From Dipteris shenzhenensis (Eukaryota; Polypodiophyta; Polypodiopsida; Gleicheniales), in the NCBI GenBank assembly GCA_047967505.1, contig CM106541.1: a stretch of 64,000 nt of DNA. One strand, given 5' to 3'. This document shows positions 33,401 to 43,502 of this stretch, piece after piece. The position numbers and the translations under genes are program-made. The notes beneath the pieces were generated by a model. That model was not told the DNA's origin. It was given only the letters and a program-made list of their open reading frames with translations, and ran no database searches. Every line of letters begins with the position of its first letter. Positions within the stretch are counted from its first letter, which is position 1.

Positions 33401-34094
33401 TGTTAGAGTTAGCTCAAATGTCCACCTCTCATGTAACCCACCAATATTCTGTGTACCCAATGTTGTAAGGCCCCCATATGAGGAGAAGCCATGATGGGTA
33501 TCAGATATTGGGAGGGATCCCCAGTTTAGACACTGGAAGGGGTCTTAGAGTAGACCAGATGGTTATGAGACGGCTTAGGAGCCAAGAGTAGATACCCGTC
33601 TGCACAAAGGGGGGGTTCGGGGGGGCGATAGCCCCCCCGATAGCAGGGGGTCCGGGGGGCGCAGGCCCCCGGTGGGGGTCTAGGGGAAAAGCCCCCAGCG
33701 GCAGGGTCCGGGGGCTGCCGGTAGCCCCAGGCCCGACGGTATGACCTATGCGCGATCCTTCATCTGCCCGACGGCATGTTTTCTGAAGGGTCGGGTGGTC
33801 TTCCAGGCCGACTGTCTATTAGGCCGACTGCCTATTACAGGGCCGACCGTCAACCACTTACACTATATAAGTGGCCACCCCCTATCATCAGATCACCAGT
33901 TCTTCACGCTCATAGTCCTCCGTCCAGCATCTGTCTAGATCACCATCGAAGCTCTGTCTGTAGAGCGCACGGGTGGACAGCCAACCATCAGTTGTATCAG
34001 CAGTTTGGTATATCAGAATTTTTGTATTCTCTCCAGCTTTCCATCGTGTACTTGCGTTTTGTTGTTATCTTCCGCTGCGTACTATTTTCTTACA
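33401..34094 (+). repeat. 3' LTR of element E (694 bp)
   Basis: Like the 5' LTR but with extra GC-rich sequence between about 33620 and 33790: several GGGGGTCCGGGGGGCGC-type units and a CCCGACGGTATGACC block. TATA at 33862-33870. The longer form is likely ancestral, the 5' copy having lost blocks between short repeats. Confidence 0.92.
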
Positions 34095-36300
34095 CCTTTC
34101 TCATTCACTCCAAGTGTGTCAAGTTCGCTTTCCATACTAAAAAGTTATCCATAAGGAATGTTAGGAATTCATCAATGTATTGTTCGAATGTCACATCATG
34201 AACTAGTGAATGTTATTAGTATATTTTTCAACCCAAATGGTATTACTTTGTTTGATTATGGATTCCATTTGGTGATAAAAGTGGTATATCCCTTCTCTTC
34301 TTAATGAAGGTGATTTAGTTGTACCCACTATACATATCCATGAACAAGTACATCTTGTGCCCCACCAATTTATCTAGGATACAATCATTGAAAGCTAGTG
34401 GAAAAGGGTCTTTGATAGTTTCGTCATTCAGCTTCCTATAATCTGTACATACCCGAATCTCATTCTTCTTAGACACTATGATGATGGGGAGCAACCCCTC
34501 ACTTCGGTCCACACCATAAATGAACCCTGGCCATAGTAGTTGATCAATTGACCAATCACATAGTTGGAGTTATTTAGTTCCTTTGATGGCTAATTAGTTT
34601 TACATCAAGGATCAAAGTGATTTGATGTTTAATCCCATGTGAAGACATCCTTATATTGAGAAAAGAGCTTGTAGGCTTGTGCAATATCTCTTGAGTAGTT
34701 CTTCATTGAATTCTTTAGGTAGTCCTTCATTGATTTGAATTAGCTTTGGCTCTCCTTCAAAGCCTACATTAAATTCTTTGATGGATTTCCCTTTGGTGCT
34801 TCAAACGTTATCAATGAATTCTTTAGGCACTTTTGCATTCATTGGTATTATTCAGGTTGGGCTCTCCTTTAAAGCCTACATTAAGTTCCTTGATGTCTTC
34901 CCCCTTGGTGAGTCAACCCTTGCTCTACTAATTCTATTGGTTAGATGAGTGGTCTCCTCTTGAATTTTTATTTACCCTTCTTTTTCCTCAATGAATCCCT
35001 TCGTAAATGCCATTTTTAAATCCTCTTCATCTACTAGCACCTGTGTTGCCATCCGCACGACATCAATTGTAGCTAGCAACATAGTATTCTAGTTGACACT
35101 CTTTTGTGACTCTAATTTTGTCAGTGCTATCTCTACCTCCTTGGCTTCATTGATAAGTGGATTTATCAATTCCCAAATTGTGCACACCTTATTCTCCTTT
35201 CAACCATGGCCTACCCAACAACATCGGATATCCTCCATTTTGACCATAATAGATGTCATTGCAAAGTAAGCCCCATTTATCTTCATGCATGCATCTTTTG
35301 GCATACCTTTTGGCATCATCAACCTCATCACACCTCTACTCTATCGTACAAATCTTGAAAGGTAACAATTTTAAGCTCTTTAACTATAGCCTATTCAAAG
35401 ATTATACTGGCTCTCAACCTACCACAAATGAGGGCTTCTTTGATCATGTAGTCCCTAATCTTGACGTCGATCATTGGAAATTCTTCATTCCAAAATTTTA
35501 TCTCATCGTCACTTTAGTCGTTAGTATTTTTGCCACTGGTTGCTTGCTTGCTAGTCAATTTTGGAAAAACTTGGTGGAGTGATTTCCAATATCTAGCCTA
35601 TTGAGGTCGCCATGTTTAGCTCATTAAATTTCTACCATGTTGGATTTTATTTTTTGTGATGCTTGACTAGCTTGCCTTTCGTTTCATTATCACTATTTTG
35701 CTCTTTCTACTTTAGTTCTTTATTTGACTATGTTCCAACTCAGCTCTTAGTTCCACCAAGGATTCTTATGCCCTAGGACTTTCCTTCCCATAGAAGAACA
35801 TGTAGTGCTGAAATTCTATTTCCTTGATAGGTCTTTTTCCCTCCCTCTCTACCTGGTTAGCCTTTGCAGCCCTCTTGCTTTTGTTGAACCAACATTCCTC
35901 AGTTGTGTAGCCCGAGCAATTGCATATGATGTAGTATTGTCCTAACCTTCATTTAGTGCTAGTATGCTCTTCAACTTTGTACTTTATGCACCATACTTCT
36001 CCTTCTTGAGAAGGCTTTTCAACTTCCCCTTATCCATCTTTGTTGATTTCTTGTTAACAACAACCAGCTCATTCTTTTTTTCTTCATCTTCACTATCCAT
36101 GGAGACTAACTTTTTCTTTCTTTGGGCTTATTGATGATCCCCTCCTTGATTACAATTGTATCGTGTAGCAATGCATAGTATGTTATTGTTGGATTAGTGA
36201 TTTCCATATTCCTCAAATATACACCAATCAACAACCACAAATGAAGCGGCATTTGATTTGGGGTGATGGTCAATTTGATTAGTGAGCACCTCATTCAAGC
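34095..36300 (-). mobile_element. Ty3/gypsy element F, 5' part (RT to gag), degenerate
   Basis: Frame 34315-34512 is clear gypsy RT (LPIIIVSKKNEIRVCTDYRK, LVGHKMYLFMDMYSGYN). Further right the minus strand is heavily decayed. Near 35890-35945 it reads CNCSGYTTEECWFNKSKRAA, a worn zinc-knuckle region. The extent to 36300 is approximate and no LTR was found. Confidence 0.7.
34315..34512 (-). pseudogene. gypsy F reverse transcriptase fragment
   Basis: 65 codons of the RT palm start: RVCTDYRKLNDETIKDPFPL and MDMYSGYN, where the Asp before MYSGYN is the first catalytic Asp. Copia E separates this from the downstream RT/RNase H at 28050-28718. Confidence 0.85.
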
Positions 36301-39190
36301 TACACAATTGTACACTCGCTCCTACTTTTTGTTTGATTTAGTGGAGCTTCAACATCATATCTTCTTTGCTAAAACCTCTTCTAAAAGGCTTCTTTGCTGA
36401 ATTCGTGCTAAAACCCATTTGCAGATAAGAATATCGGCGGGTTCGACTAGTATTCAAACCATCACTTCAACACATAGAATGAGTTGACAGAAGCCTTTTA
36501 GAACAAGTTTAAGCATGAACTCAACAAAGATGGTAGTAAGATACATCAAGTACTATTGCATTGCAATATATCCGCAATTCACAAGAAGCTCTACAAACAG
36601 GAATGGGGAATTTCATCCTCTCACTCTGTGCAGTTCTAAAATTGGATCTTCAGCTACGGTTTACCATTGTTGGAGGGTTCACTAGTGGAGTTGCTCGTGG
36701 ACTACTCAGTGGAGTGCCCTACTGAACGTTGTAGTCATGCTATGATATGCCCGGTTTTCCTTTGGAGGGAGAGCATTAACTCTGTTGGCCTTCCTTCGCT
36801 CTTCCCTTTTTGTTGTCCTTGTCATCGTATCCAGTTTTCATATGCTCACGTTCTCACTCTCCTCCTCATATGTGGATTTCCTCTTCATGCTTCCCCAAGT
36901 TTATTCAATCACTCTTCTCTTCTCTACTGATATATTTGTTGTCAATGAGCCCTTGCATCCTCTATTGCACGTGACATTCATTTCATGTTGATTCGCACTG
37001 CTTGCTCTCCGACCCTCTTCTTTGGTCTTGACTACTAAGGCATCTGCTTCGCATAGATCACCCCTTGGCAATTGCAACGAATTGCTGAATTTCATTGGGA
37101 TAAGAGTAACGTTCTTTCCATAGTTTGATGGATGCCATGAACTCAAGTGTATTGAAAAAATAACGATAGTTTCTCTCATTAGAGGGCCACTTGTGCTACA
37201 CTGACTTTGTAAACTACCGTTTGCTTATGATACTTCCACAATTGCTTCACCGTGTCTTGGTAGTGTATTGGGCGTCGGGGTCGTTGGTATCTCCATCTTA
37301 CTTCCTCCCATGTTGCTCCTTCATCAATACTATGATTTCTTCACCAGTCATGCATACTCCAAAGTGCCATCTTTCTTCATTAGCAAATCAAACCATGCTC
37401 TGAGCTCTACGAAGTTAAATATCCCTAATAGTAGATGCCTAATGGAAGCAATTGCTCATCGTACGATGGATTTGCCGTGCCAACAACCCCCCTTGAAGAT
37501 TGTACGCTCACAAAGAAGATAGAACAATGACAAATGAAGATTGATACACGTAGGCAAAAAAAATCACAAAAAGAATTTTTACGTCTGCTAAGATGACAGA
37601 GTCATATATCTACATGAGATATTGCCAAACTCATTCTCTAAAAACAAAAAAATAATAGTGCAGTTTCAACTTGATGATAGTCACCCACAAGGGTGACAAC
37701 CATAAACAATGTCATAACAAGGAAGGATGATCTATTATAGCATCCCAGACATCAACGCCCAATGGTGGGTGCAGATTCTAAATATTTCTTAAATGTGGTG
37801 TAAGGACAATGCGTTCGGAAAGGGCTAATTGGACTAACTTGCATGACATAAGCCTATAACACCATGCCAGTAATGCAAGTGTGATGGCCATGTGGAATAC
37901 CACAAAGAGCGGGAGAGAGAGAGAGAGATCTATGAATGTCTACAAAAGACCTCACGGGTTTATGAGACAAAGTACAAACACCAAAAGGTGACTTAACTCC
38001 ATTTAAATAACCAAAGAATCACACAAGGCCAGCTCCTCCGAGATTATTACTAGGCACAACTATTAGCTAAATTCTATCATAAGGTAGCCTTTGTAACATG
38101 AGTTTTAAGACAGAGTCTCCTTGGGTTTGCATTGAAGTCCCTAATCAATGCTTGCCATCTTCCTTTACTTTGGTGAGCACATTGTTTCTTTGTTTGAGCT
38201 GCATGAGAGTGAGCTCCTCAAATATCCAAATCTTTGTACTCTTCGGCCTATGTGTTTGACTAAGGATCTTAACTCTTGCTACTCTCTCTCTCAAGTAGGC
38301 GTGTGCTTGTGTGCCATTTTACCGATATTGCATATACTATTTTTGTGCCATTCAACTTGTGGTATTTCCTGAAGACATATGATTATATCATCTACGTCTT
38401 TCTCCTCATCATCATGAAGGCAACCATCTTTCAAACCCCCAATGCATAAGATCGTCTTATTGTTCTTGCTCTTTTACCTCCACAGAAAGATTTGTTCTAT
38501 TGACTTTGTTGCTAGCATCAACAACCATTTCTTGCTTGATTGAGCTCACTAGATTTGTGAGCATATCCTTAATCATGGAGACAAGTATCGATTGTGGTGG
38601 ACATGCATTACATCTGTGTATGACCTATGCAATAATTTCCTACTTTCCATGACTCTCCATATCCCACACTTTCCTCCCAAGGGCTGCAAGCTAAAGCTTG
38701 AGCTTTCTGATTTCTTGCAACAAGAAATAGCTTTGTAAGATGATTGTGATCTCAAATGAGTCTTCGCATAGGGAGTGGGTGTTGATAATGTTGTAATGGC
38801 AGAATATGAGGGCTGGCTTACTGAGTAGCAAATGACTTCACCTTGGGAACTTCACATTGGCATGCGTACATCTGAGTACGCCAATGCTGTAACTAATCTC
38901 CAAGTTGGTTGGACCAGGGGTTCAGCCCAACCTGAGGTGTGGGCTGGGAACTTTGAACTTCGAACTTAGGGGCTGGAAAATGAGCTGAAAAACTGAAAGG
39001 CGGAGCCGAAAAAATGACCTTTGAACTGAAATAAGAACCTGGAGCCTGCGAAATGAACTGAACGAAGAGCCTGGATCTGCCCCGCTGCTACCCGCAACGG
39101 CTTGTTTGGACTTTCTAGCAGCGGTTGTTGTTGTGCTGTTGTTGACGGGCGCAAAGGTGGGCTGAGGGTGGGAGGGGGCTGAGGTAGAGA
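36300..39190. other. no recognised gene
   Basis: Mixed-composition sequence with short ORFs only. A (GA)n tract at about 37912-37930 is followed by a roughly 70-bp segment resembling 53820-53885. The left part could be further decay of gypsy F, but I saw no motif. Confidence 0.5.
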
Positions 39191-39198
39191 TGGCCGAG

Positions 39199-39200
39199 GC

Positions 39201-39260
<60 letters not shown>
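39199..39260. repeat. (GA)n microsatellite
   Basis: About 60 bp of AG repeats with one A-rich interruption. It makes the Ser-Leu repeats in the minus-strand ORF 38922-39461, which is therefore not credible beyond that tract. Confidence 0.95.
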
Positions 39261-39261
<1 letters not shown>

Positions 39262-39572
39262 ATGTATTGCCATGTAGGGCTGCTTGTGTGCATGTCTAGG
39301 GCTGCAAAGGGGATGCTAGACAACCAAATATTGTAGCATTTTCTTCGTTGCATTACTGCCAAATCTTTCCGGAGTTTGTGAGCAGAGGGAAGTAGAAACT
39401 TTTTCACAGGGGGCAAGGTCAAACAGTAGAGCATTCGGCAAAGCCCCTTGACCCAACTCACAGGAGCTCAATTTCCCCCTCGGGAGGGATAGGTGTTGCA
39501 GTGCTTTTTTCACACCTTCCAATATACATTGCATGGACAGGTACGATAACATGAAGAAGGTAAAGAACCTAT

Positions 39573-40232
39573 GTGCTCCTTCACTTGCGTAGTAATTCCA
39601 TTTTTTATAGATATCTTTGGCGACATATACTGGCTAAAACAAAACAAGACATGGTGTATTCTATTTTACAAGAGTCAGACTATCTCCTTGTATTCTATTT
39701 TACAAGAGTCAAACTATCTCCTTTAGCACGCAGAATAAATGCTTTATTGAAAAGTTTAGTAGGTATAACTTTGAGGATGTCTCAAAACTTCAATTGTGCA
39801 CCAGTGGAAACTATAATAACTCCCAGGTAAATATTCCTATCATTCTATACAAAATATTGCTACATTGCTTCAAGAATTAACAAAGCTGAACTTTTTTGGG
39901 AATTGTATAACGATGGACAACTTACTCTGAAAGGATGGAGACGGCATGTGATTACTACAGATGAAATAGTGCGACTGAGGGAGTCAAAAGACTCTGAAAA
40001 CAGACTTGAGTTTGTTTTTTCAGACTTCGAATCAAATACGTAAGCATAGATCTAGCTTCACATGAGTATTCATCATGCATGGTAGGTATGGCATTGCAGT
40101 TGTGAACTTTTAGAAATTAGTCAGCTACATATATCTTTTTTTGACATGCAATACACACAGCAACCGGCTGAATCGGAACATCAGGTTCCTAAACAGTCGG
40201 GCATGCCAAACAACAAAGACGGGGAGCAGTAA
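39573..40232 (+). other. possible exons of an unidentified gene
   Basis: Three plus-strand stretches look coding. The first, to 39826, ends MSQNFNCAPVETIITPR and meets a CAG/GTAAAT donor. The second, 39875-40039, reads NKAELFWELYNDGQLTLKGW and ENRLEFVFSDFESNT and ends at a /GTAAGC-like donor. The third, about 40148-40232, reads QQPAESEHQVPKQSGMPNN to a TAA. The first gap is only 48 bp, short for a plant intron, so it may be a pseudogene. I do not recognise the protein. Confidence 0.35.
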
Positions 40233-40924
40233 TCCAGATAATTACCCTGCTGCTTCAATACTAGCACAACTATGTAATCCTCTGGAGGATACCCATGTCC
40301 CGTATCATTTCTTTCAGACTGATAAGTTTGCTCTATTAGCAGCCTACATAGGCTAAAGGGAAATGGGAGGACACTCTCTCTGGCGATCTACAACTATTTT
40401 AAGCCGAATGCAAGTGCTAACTTGAATTCAGAGCATGCATTTCAACACACTCAGCAGTGAAATGTATGGTTTCTGCAAGTAGATCACACGTCATGAAGCA
40501 AAAATATCTCTATTACATAAGGTTGCTTGGCTTGAGCAACAGCAGGATGATATGAAAACAGTCCATATGACATTTGAACTCACCGTATAAAAGTAGACCG
40601 TCATGTCGTTTGGGTGAACATAAGTGGGTAAGATACAAGGTACTCTAGAATCGTTAAGCATCCATGAATCATGTTTACAATTGGACTGCTAAAAGGGTGA
40701 ATTGCTCAAAGAGGCTCTTTGCTCCCCATGTGTGGCAATGAGCCAGAACCTCCTTCAGAAGTGACAGTTGTACTGCACAAATGAAGGTCTTCTGCGTCAA
40801 TAAGATACAAGGGGATAATCCCAGTTGACTCCAAGAAGGCTAGAGCTTCCATACAACTGTTATGGTTAGGGCATCATGCAGAAAGGAGAAAAATGATCGA
40901 AGCTGAACAGAAAGAGGTGATAGG
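40233..40924. other. intergenic, probable 3' region of ADA1-like gene
   Basis: No ORF of note. It lies downstream of the ADA1-like stop codon on the minus strand and may hold its 3' UTR. Confidence 0.5.
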
Positions 40925-42412
40925 TTAGTGATTGTATTGATCGAATCTACGGAAAGAGATCTTTTCTAACTGTACAGGCCAATCTTCCCCAAGTTGCTGG
41001 GGGTTCAAATCCATTGCAACCTTGAAGTCCGACAAGGAAATTGGAGGTCGAGCCTTGTCTCTATCCTTGTTTAGAAGTTCAGCTGCAGGCCCTGAGAAAA
41101 CCCCATTTAGACCCTGATGTAGCTTCATACCAGATAGAGCACCCTCCTTGAGACCACTGTGCTTGGACATGGCCAGCCTTTCCTGGTCTCTCCCTGATTT
41201 GGATCCCACAAGATCAACACAGGCCTTTATGAGTTTGTTGAGAAGTGCATCCAATGCATGATTGAGCACATCAGCACAGTCTCGACTCACACCCTCCAAA
41301 CCCTCTACTTTCGTTGCTATCTGCTCCATCCGTCTGTGCATGGTCTCTGCATCAGGCAAATCACTGGCATCGACGAATTCCTCCTCTGTGCAATCCACAA
41401 GCAGACGATGCGCTGGAAAAGCACGAAAAGGAGGCCTCCGTGCAGCACCCACACTCCCGGGGCAAAAAGGGATGCCTAAAGGTGCCTCGATGGAGCCACT
41501 TGGCAATAAAATTTCATCTCTCTCCTTTAACACCAACTCATCCTTCAATTCTACTTGTTCCGATTCTATGCCTCTAACATTCTCTACTGATGCCGACTCA
41601 ATTCGCGGAAGAACCCTCAGTCGCTTCACAGCAGGCACCAGCCCACTATTGGATTCCGCGTCCACCAATTGCTTGGCACCACCCTCGATCTCCTGCGTGG
41701 GTCTAGTCAAGTCGGGCGATCTCAAATCCTCATTGAGCCCGAATTTCGATGCAGCATCATCCGATACCGACGCACTAGTTTCTCGGGGGCCGAGAGGGCT
41801 GGGCCTGTCCTTGATGGCCCTGCGATCGCGGGTCGTAGACGATCGTCCTTTCCGCGGAGAAGGAAGGAAAGAGTCCCCATTGGACCAGGAAGGGGGAGGA
41901 AGCGGAGGGGAGGATTGAGGGAGGGCATCATCGCTGTGGATGGAAGGAGACGAGGGCTTGCGGCGGACGCCCTTGAGAGGTTTGGAGAGGTCCTGGGGAG
42001 GGGGGGAGTGAGCACGAACGGCATTGTGCAAGACGGCTTTGACGAGCTGGTTGTGCAATGCGATGTTGTCCTTGCCAAGGGTATGGAGGACGAGCTTGTC
42101 GAGCTCTTGCTTGCGGAGGCGAGCTGCGATGAAGCTCCGGAAGTGGCCGAAGTACTGGTTAGCTCGCTCGGGACCGACTCGCTTCACGATTTGAGCTTTG
42201 AGCTCGTGAAGATTGATGCGATGCTGCTGCTGCTGATGCTCTGGCTGTTGCTGCTGTTGAGGAAGATGATGCATCTTCTCCGGCCATTCACCCCTGCAAT
42301 CCCCTCCCCGTCCACACCTCTTGGGCTCCGAAGCTCCCTTCCCCCCGCCTGCTCCTCGCACCAATGCTGCCCCCAACCGCGCGCGGTTCTGCTTCCCCTC
42401 CACCATGAACAT
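40925..42412 (-). CDS. SAGA complex subunit ADA1/TADA1-like (SAGA-Tad1 family)
   Basis: A single open frame of 495 codons. Residues 66-135 (INLHELKAQIVKRVGPERAN, FIAARLRKQELDKLVLHTLG, LHNQLVKAVLHNAV) match the N-terminal block of plant ADA1 proteins. A disordered middle has SPRKGRS and DRPSPLGP, then APLGIPFCPGSVGAARR (about 315), a helical block LEGVSRDCADVLNHALDALL with KLIKACVDLVGSKSG (about 375-407), and the C-terminus SDFKVAMDLNPQQLGEDWP. ADA1 (yeast Hfi1, animal TADA1) is a histone-fold core subunit of the SAGA coactivator in the nucleus. The ATG of MHHLPQQQQQ (42274) fits family N-termini better than the first ATG (42412), which adds 46 Gly/Arg-rich residues. No break was seen. It is the one intact host gene here. 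Confidence 0.9.
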   Translation of the reverse strand: MFMVEGKQNRARLGAALVRGAGGGKGASEPKRCGRGGDCRGEWPEKMHHLPQQQQQPEHQQQQHRINLHELKAQIVKRVGPERANQYFGHFRSFIAARLRKQELDKLVLHTLGKDNIALHNQLVKAVLHNAVRAHSPPPQDLSKPLKGVRRKPSSPSIHSDDALPQSSPPLPPPSWSNGDSFLPSPRKGRSSTTRDRRAIKDRPSPLGPRETSASVSDDAASKFGLNEDLRSPDLTRPTQEIEGGAKQLVDAESNSGLVPAVKRLRVLPRIESASVENVRGIESEQVELKDELVLKERDEILLPSGSIEAPLGIPFCPGSVGAARRPPFRAFPAHRLLVDCTEEEFVDASDLPDAETMHRRMEQIATKVEGLEGVSRDCADVLNHALDALLNKLIKACVDLVGSKSGRDQERLAMSKHSGLKEGALSGMKLHQGLNGVFSGPAAELLNKDRDKARPPISLSDFKVAMDLNPQQLGEDWPVQLEKISFRRFDQYNH

Positions 42413-43250
42413 TAGGGTTGAGCGCGCGGGGACTCTCGTCGCTGCTCCGGCCCGCGATGGCGCGTCGGGCGAGTTGCAAAGCTAAGCAGGAGATGCTGGA
42501 AGTGCGCTACGGATGGCGCAAAGGATGTGCGAAGGGTGGAGGCGAAAGAGGCAACGGAGAAGAGAGTGGGGGGGCACATCTGTGGGCATGGGGGGGGGGG
42601 ACTAAGAAGCCTGCGCGGGGAGGAATGGCATTGAGGGAGGAAGGAGGGAGGGGAAGGGGAATTGGGACGATGAAGAAATTATGGAGGGGGAGGAGGGAAG
42701 TAAGAAATGGGAGAGGAGTAGGATTTAGAAGCAGGGAAGGGGGGATGAAGCATGGCAAGGAAGGTGAGCTTTTGGGAACAAGGGAGATTAAGGTTGAAAT
42801 GGAGATGGAGGTTGGCTATGGCGGAGAGCTTCATCCCAGGTTGGGGGTGGGGGGAAGACGATGTTCCGAGAGAGCAACAAGATTAGCCTAATCCTCTCCA
42901 TAATCCACATCCTTAAGCCCATCCACCCGCGCGCTCGCTCTCTCCTCGCATATCGTCTCATCCCCGCCAACATTTCTGCCGAGCTGACTTGTTGGTTGCA
43001 TCACCTGACTCTTGTTGTTGCATGTGTCGAGTTCGACCCCCACGATCGACGCCTAATCACCCCATGTGCAAGCCTTGCCTTGTTGCCTTGTTGCCTTCAA
43101 CCTGTCAGCACGATATCTCTCTCTCCGAGAACTTCTTCTCATGAGGAGGTCTGTACTTGCTTGCCTTTGCTCCAGGTGTACACACAAAAGCTACACCCAA
43201 CTCACTATCCAAACTTCCACTGCCAGAGCTGAATCATAACCACAATTTGT
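42413..43250 (-). promoter_or_regulatory. upstream region of the ADA1-like gene
   Basis: Purine-rich on the plus strand (42430-42870), then CT-rich (42880-43250). It is the likely promoter and 5' UTR of the minus-strand gene. No clear TATA box was identified. The part from about 42683 onward is duplicated at 47155-48059. Confidence 0.5.
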
Positions 43251-43502
43251 TGGTTCCTCAATGGCCTTTTCTTTCCCTTTCTCTCTCCCCCTCACTTGCA
43301 TAGCAATGTATTGAGGGGATGATTTGTCTCATGCGCATTGCCTTCAGATGCATTATCTGGGACAACCACATTGGGCTTGCCATACCAGGATCCTAGCTCA
43401 TCAAAGCCAACATCCCGGTTGATCAATGTCTTCCTAGTAGAAGAATTGTAGCACTTAATACCCTTTCCAATCGTGTGCATAGCCAATAAATACACATCAT
43501 TC
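42683..43502 (+). repeat. segmental duplication, copy 1
   Basis: Closely similar to 47155-48059 in the same orientation: GGGAGAGGAGTAGGAT, GAGCTTCATCCCA, GTCGAGTTCGACCCCCACGA and the copia pol scrap ending GCATAGCCAATAAATACACA all recur. Copy 2 has a small insertion near 47655. The duplicated unit includes a minus-strand copia fragment, so the copying postdates that insertion. Confidence 0.88.

Larger units (their letters stand above)
28719..34094 (+). mobile_element. Ty1/copia element E, full length, nested in gypsy F
   Basis: A 5,376-bp element with LTRs at 28719-29294 and 33401-34094, a primer site at 29295, a purine tract TTGAGGGGGGG at 33390-33400 and a CCTTT target duplication (28714-28718, 34095-34099). 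It sits in the RT region of gypsy F, opposite in orientation. The 5' LTR is 118 bp shorter than the 3' LTR because of missing GC-rich blocks. Three frameshifts (near 29505, 29715 and 32790) interrupt an otherwise long pol frame, so it is probably immobile now. Confidence 0.95.

Noticed and set aside
38922-39461. 179-codon minus-strand ORF
   Set aside because: Its middle is a (GA)n tract and the flanks show no domain or start context.
41669-42415. 248-codon plus-strand ORF opposite the ADA1-like gene
   Set aside because: Shadow of a GC-rich coding region. The minus frame has clear family matches and this one has none.
43020-43060. GTTCGA-containing segment as a tRNA T-arm
   Set aside because: No matching acceptor, D or anticodon arms. 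The same sequence recurs at 47540 within the duplication only.
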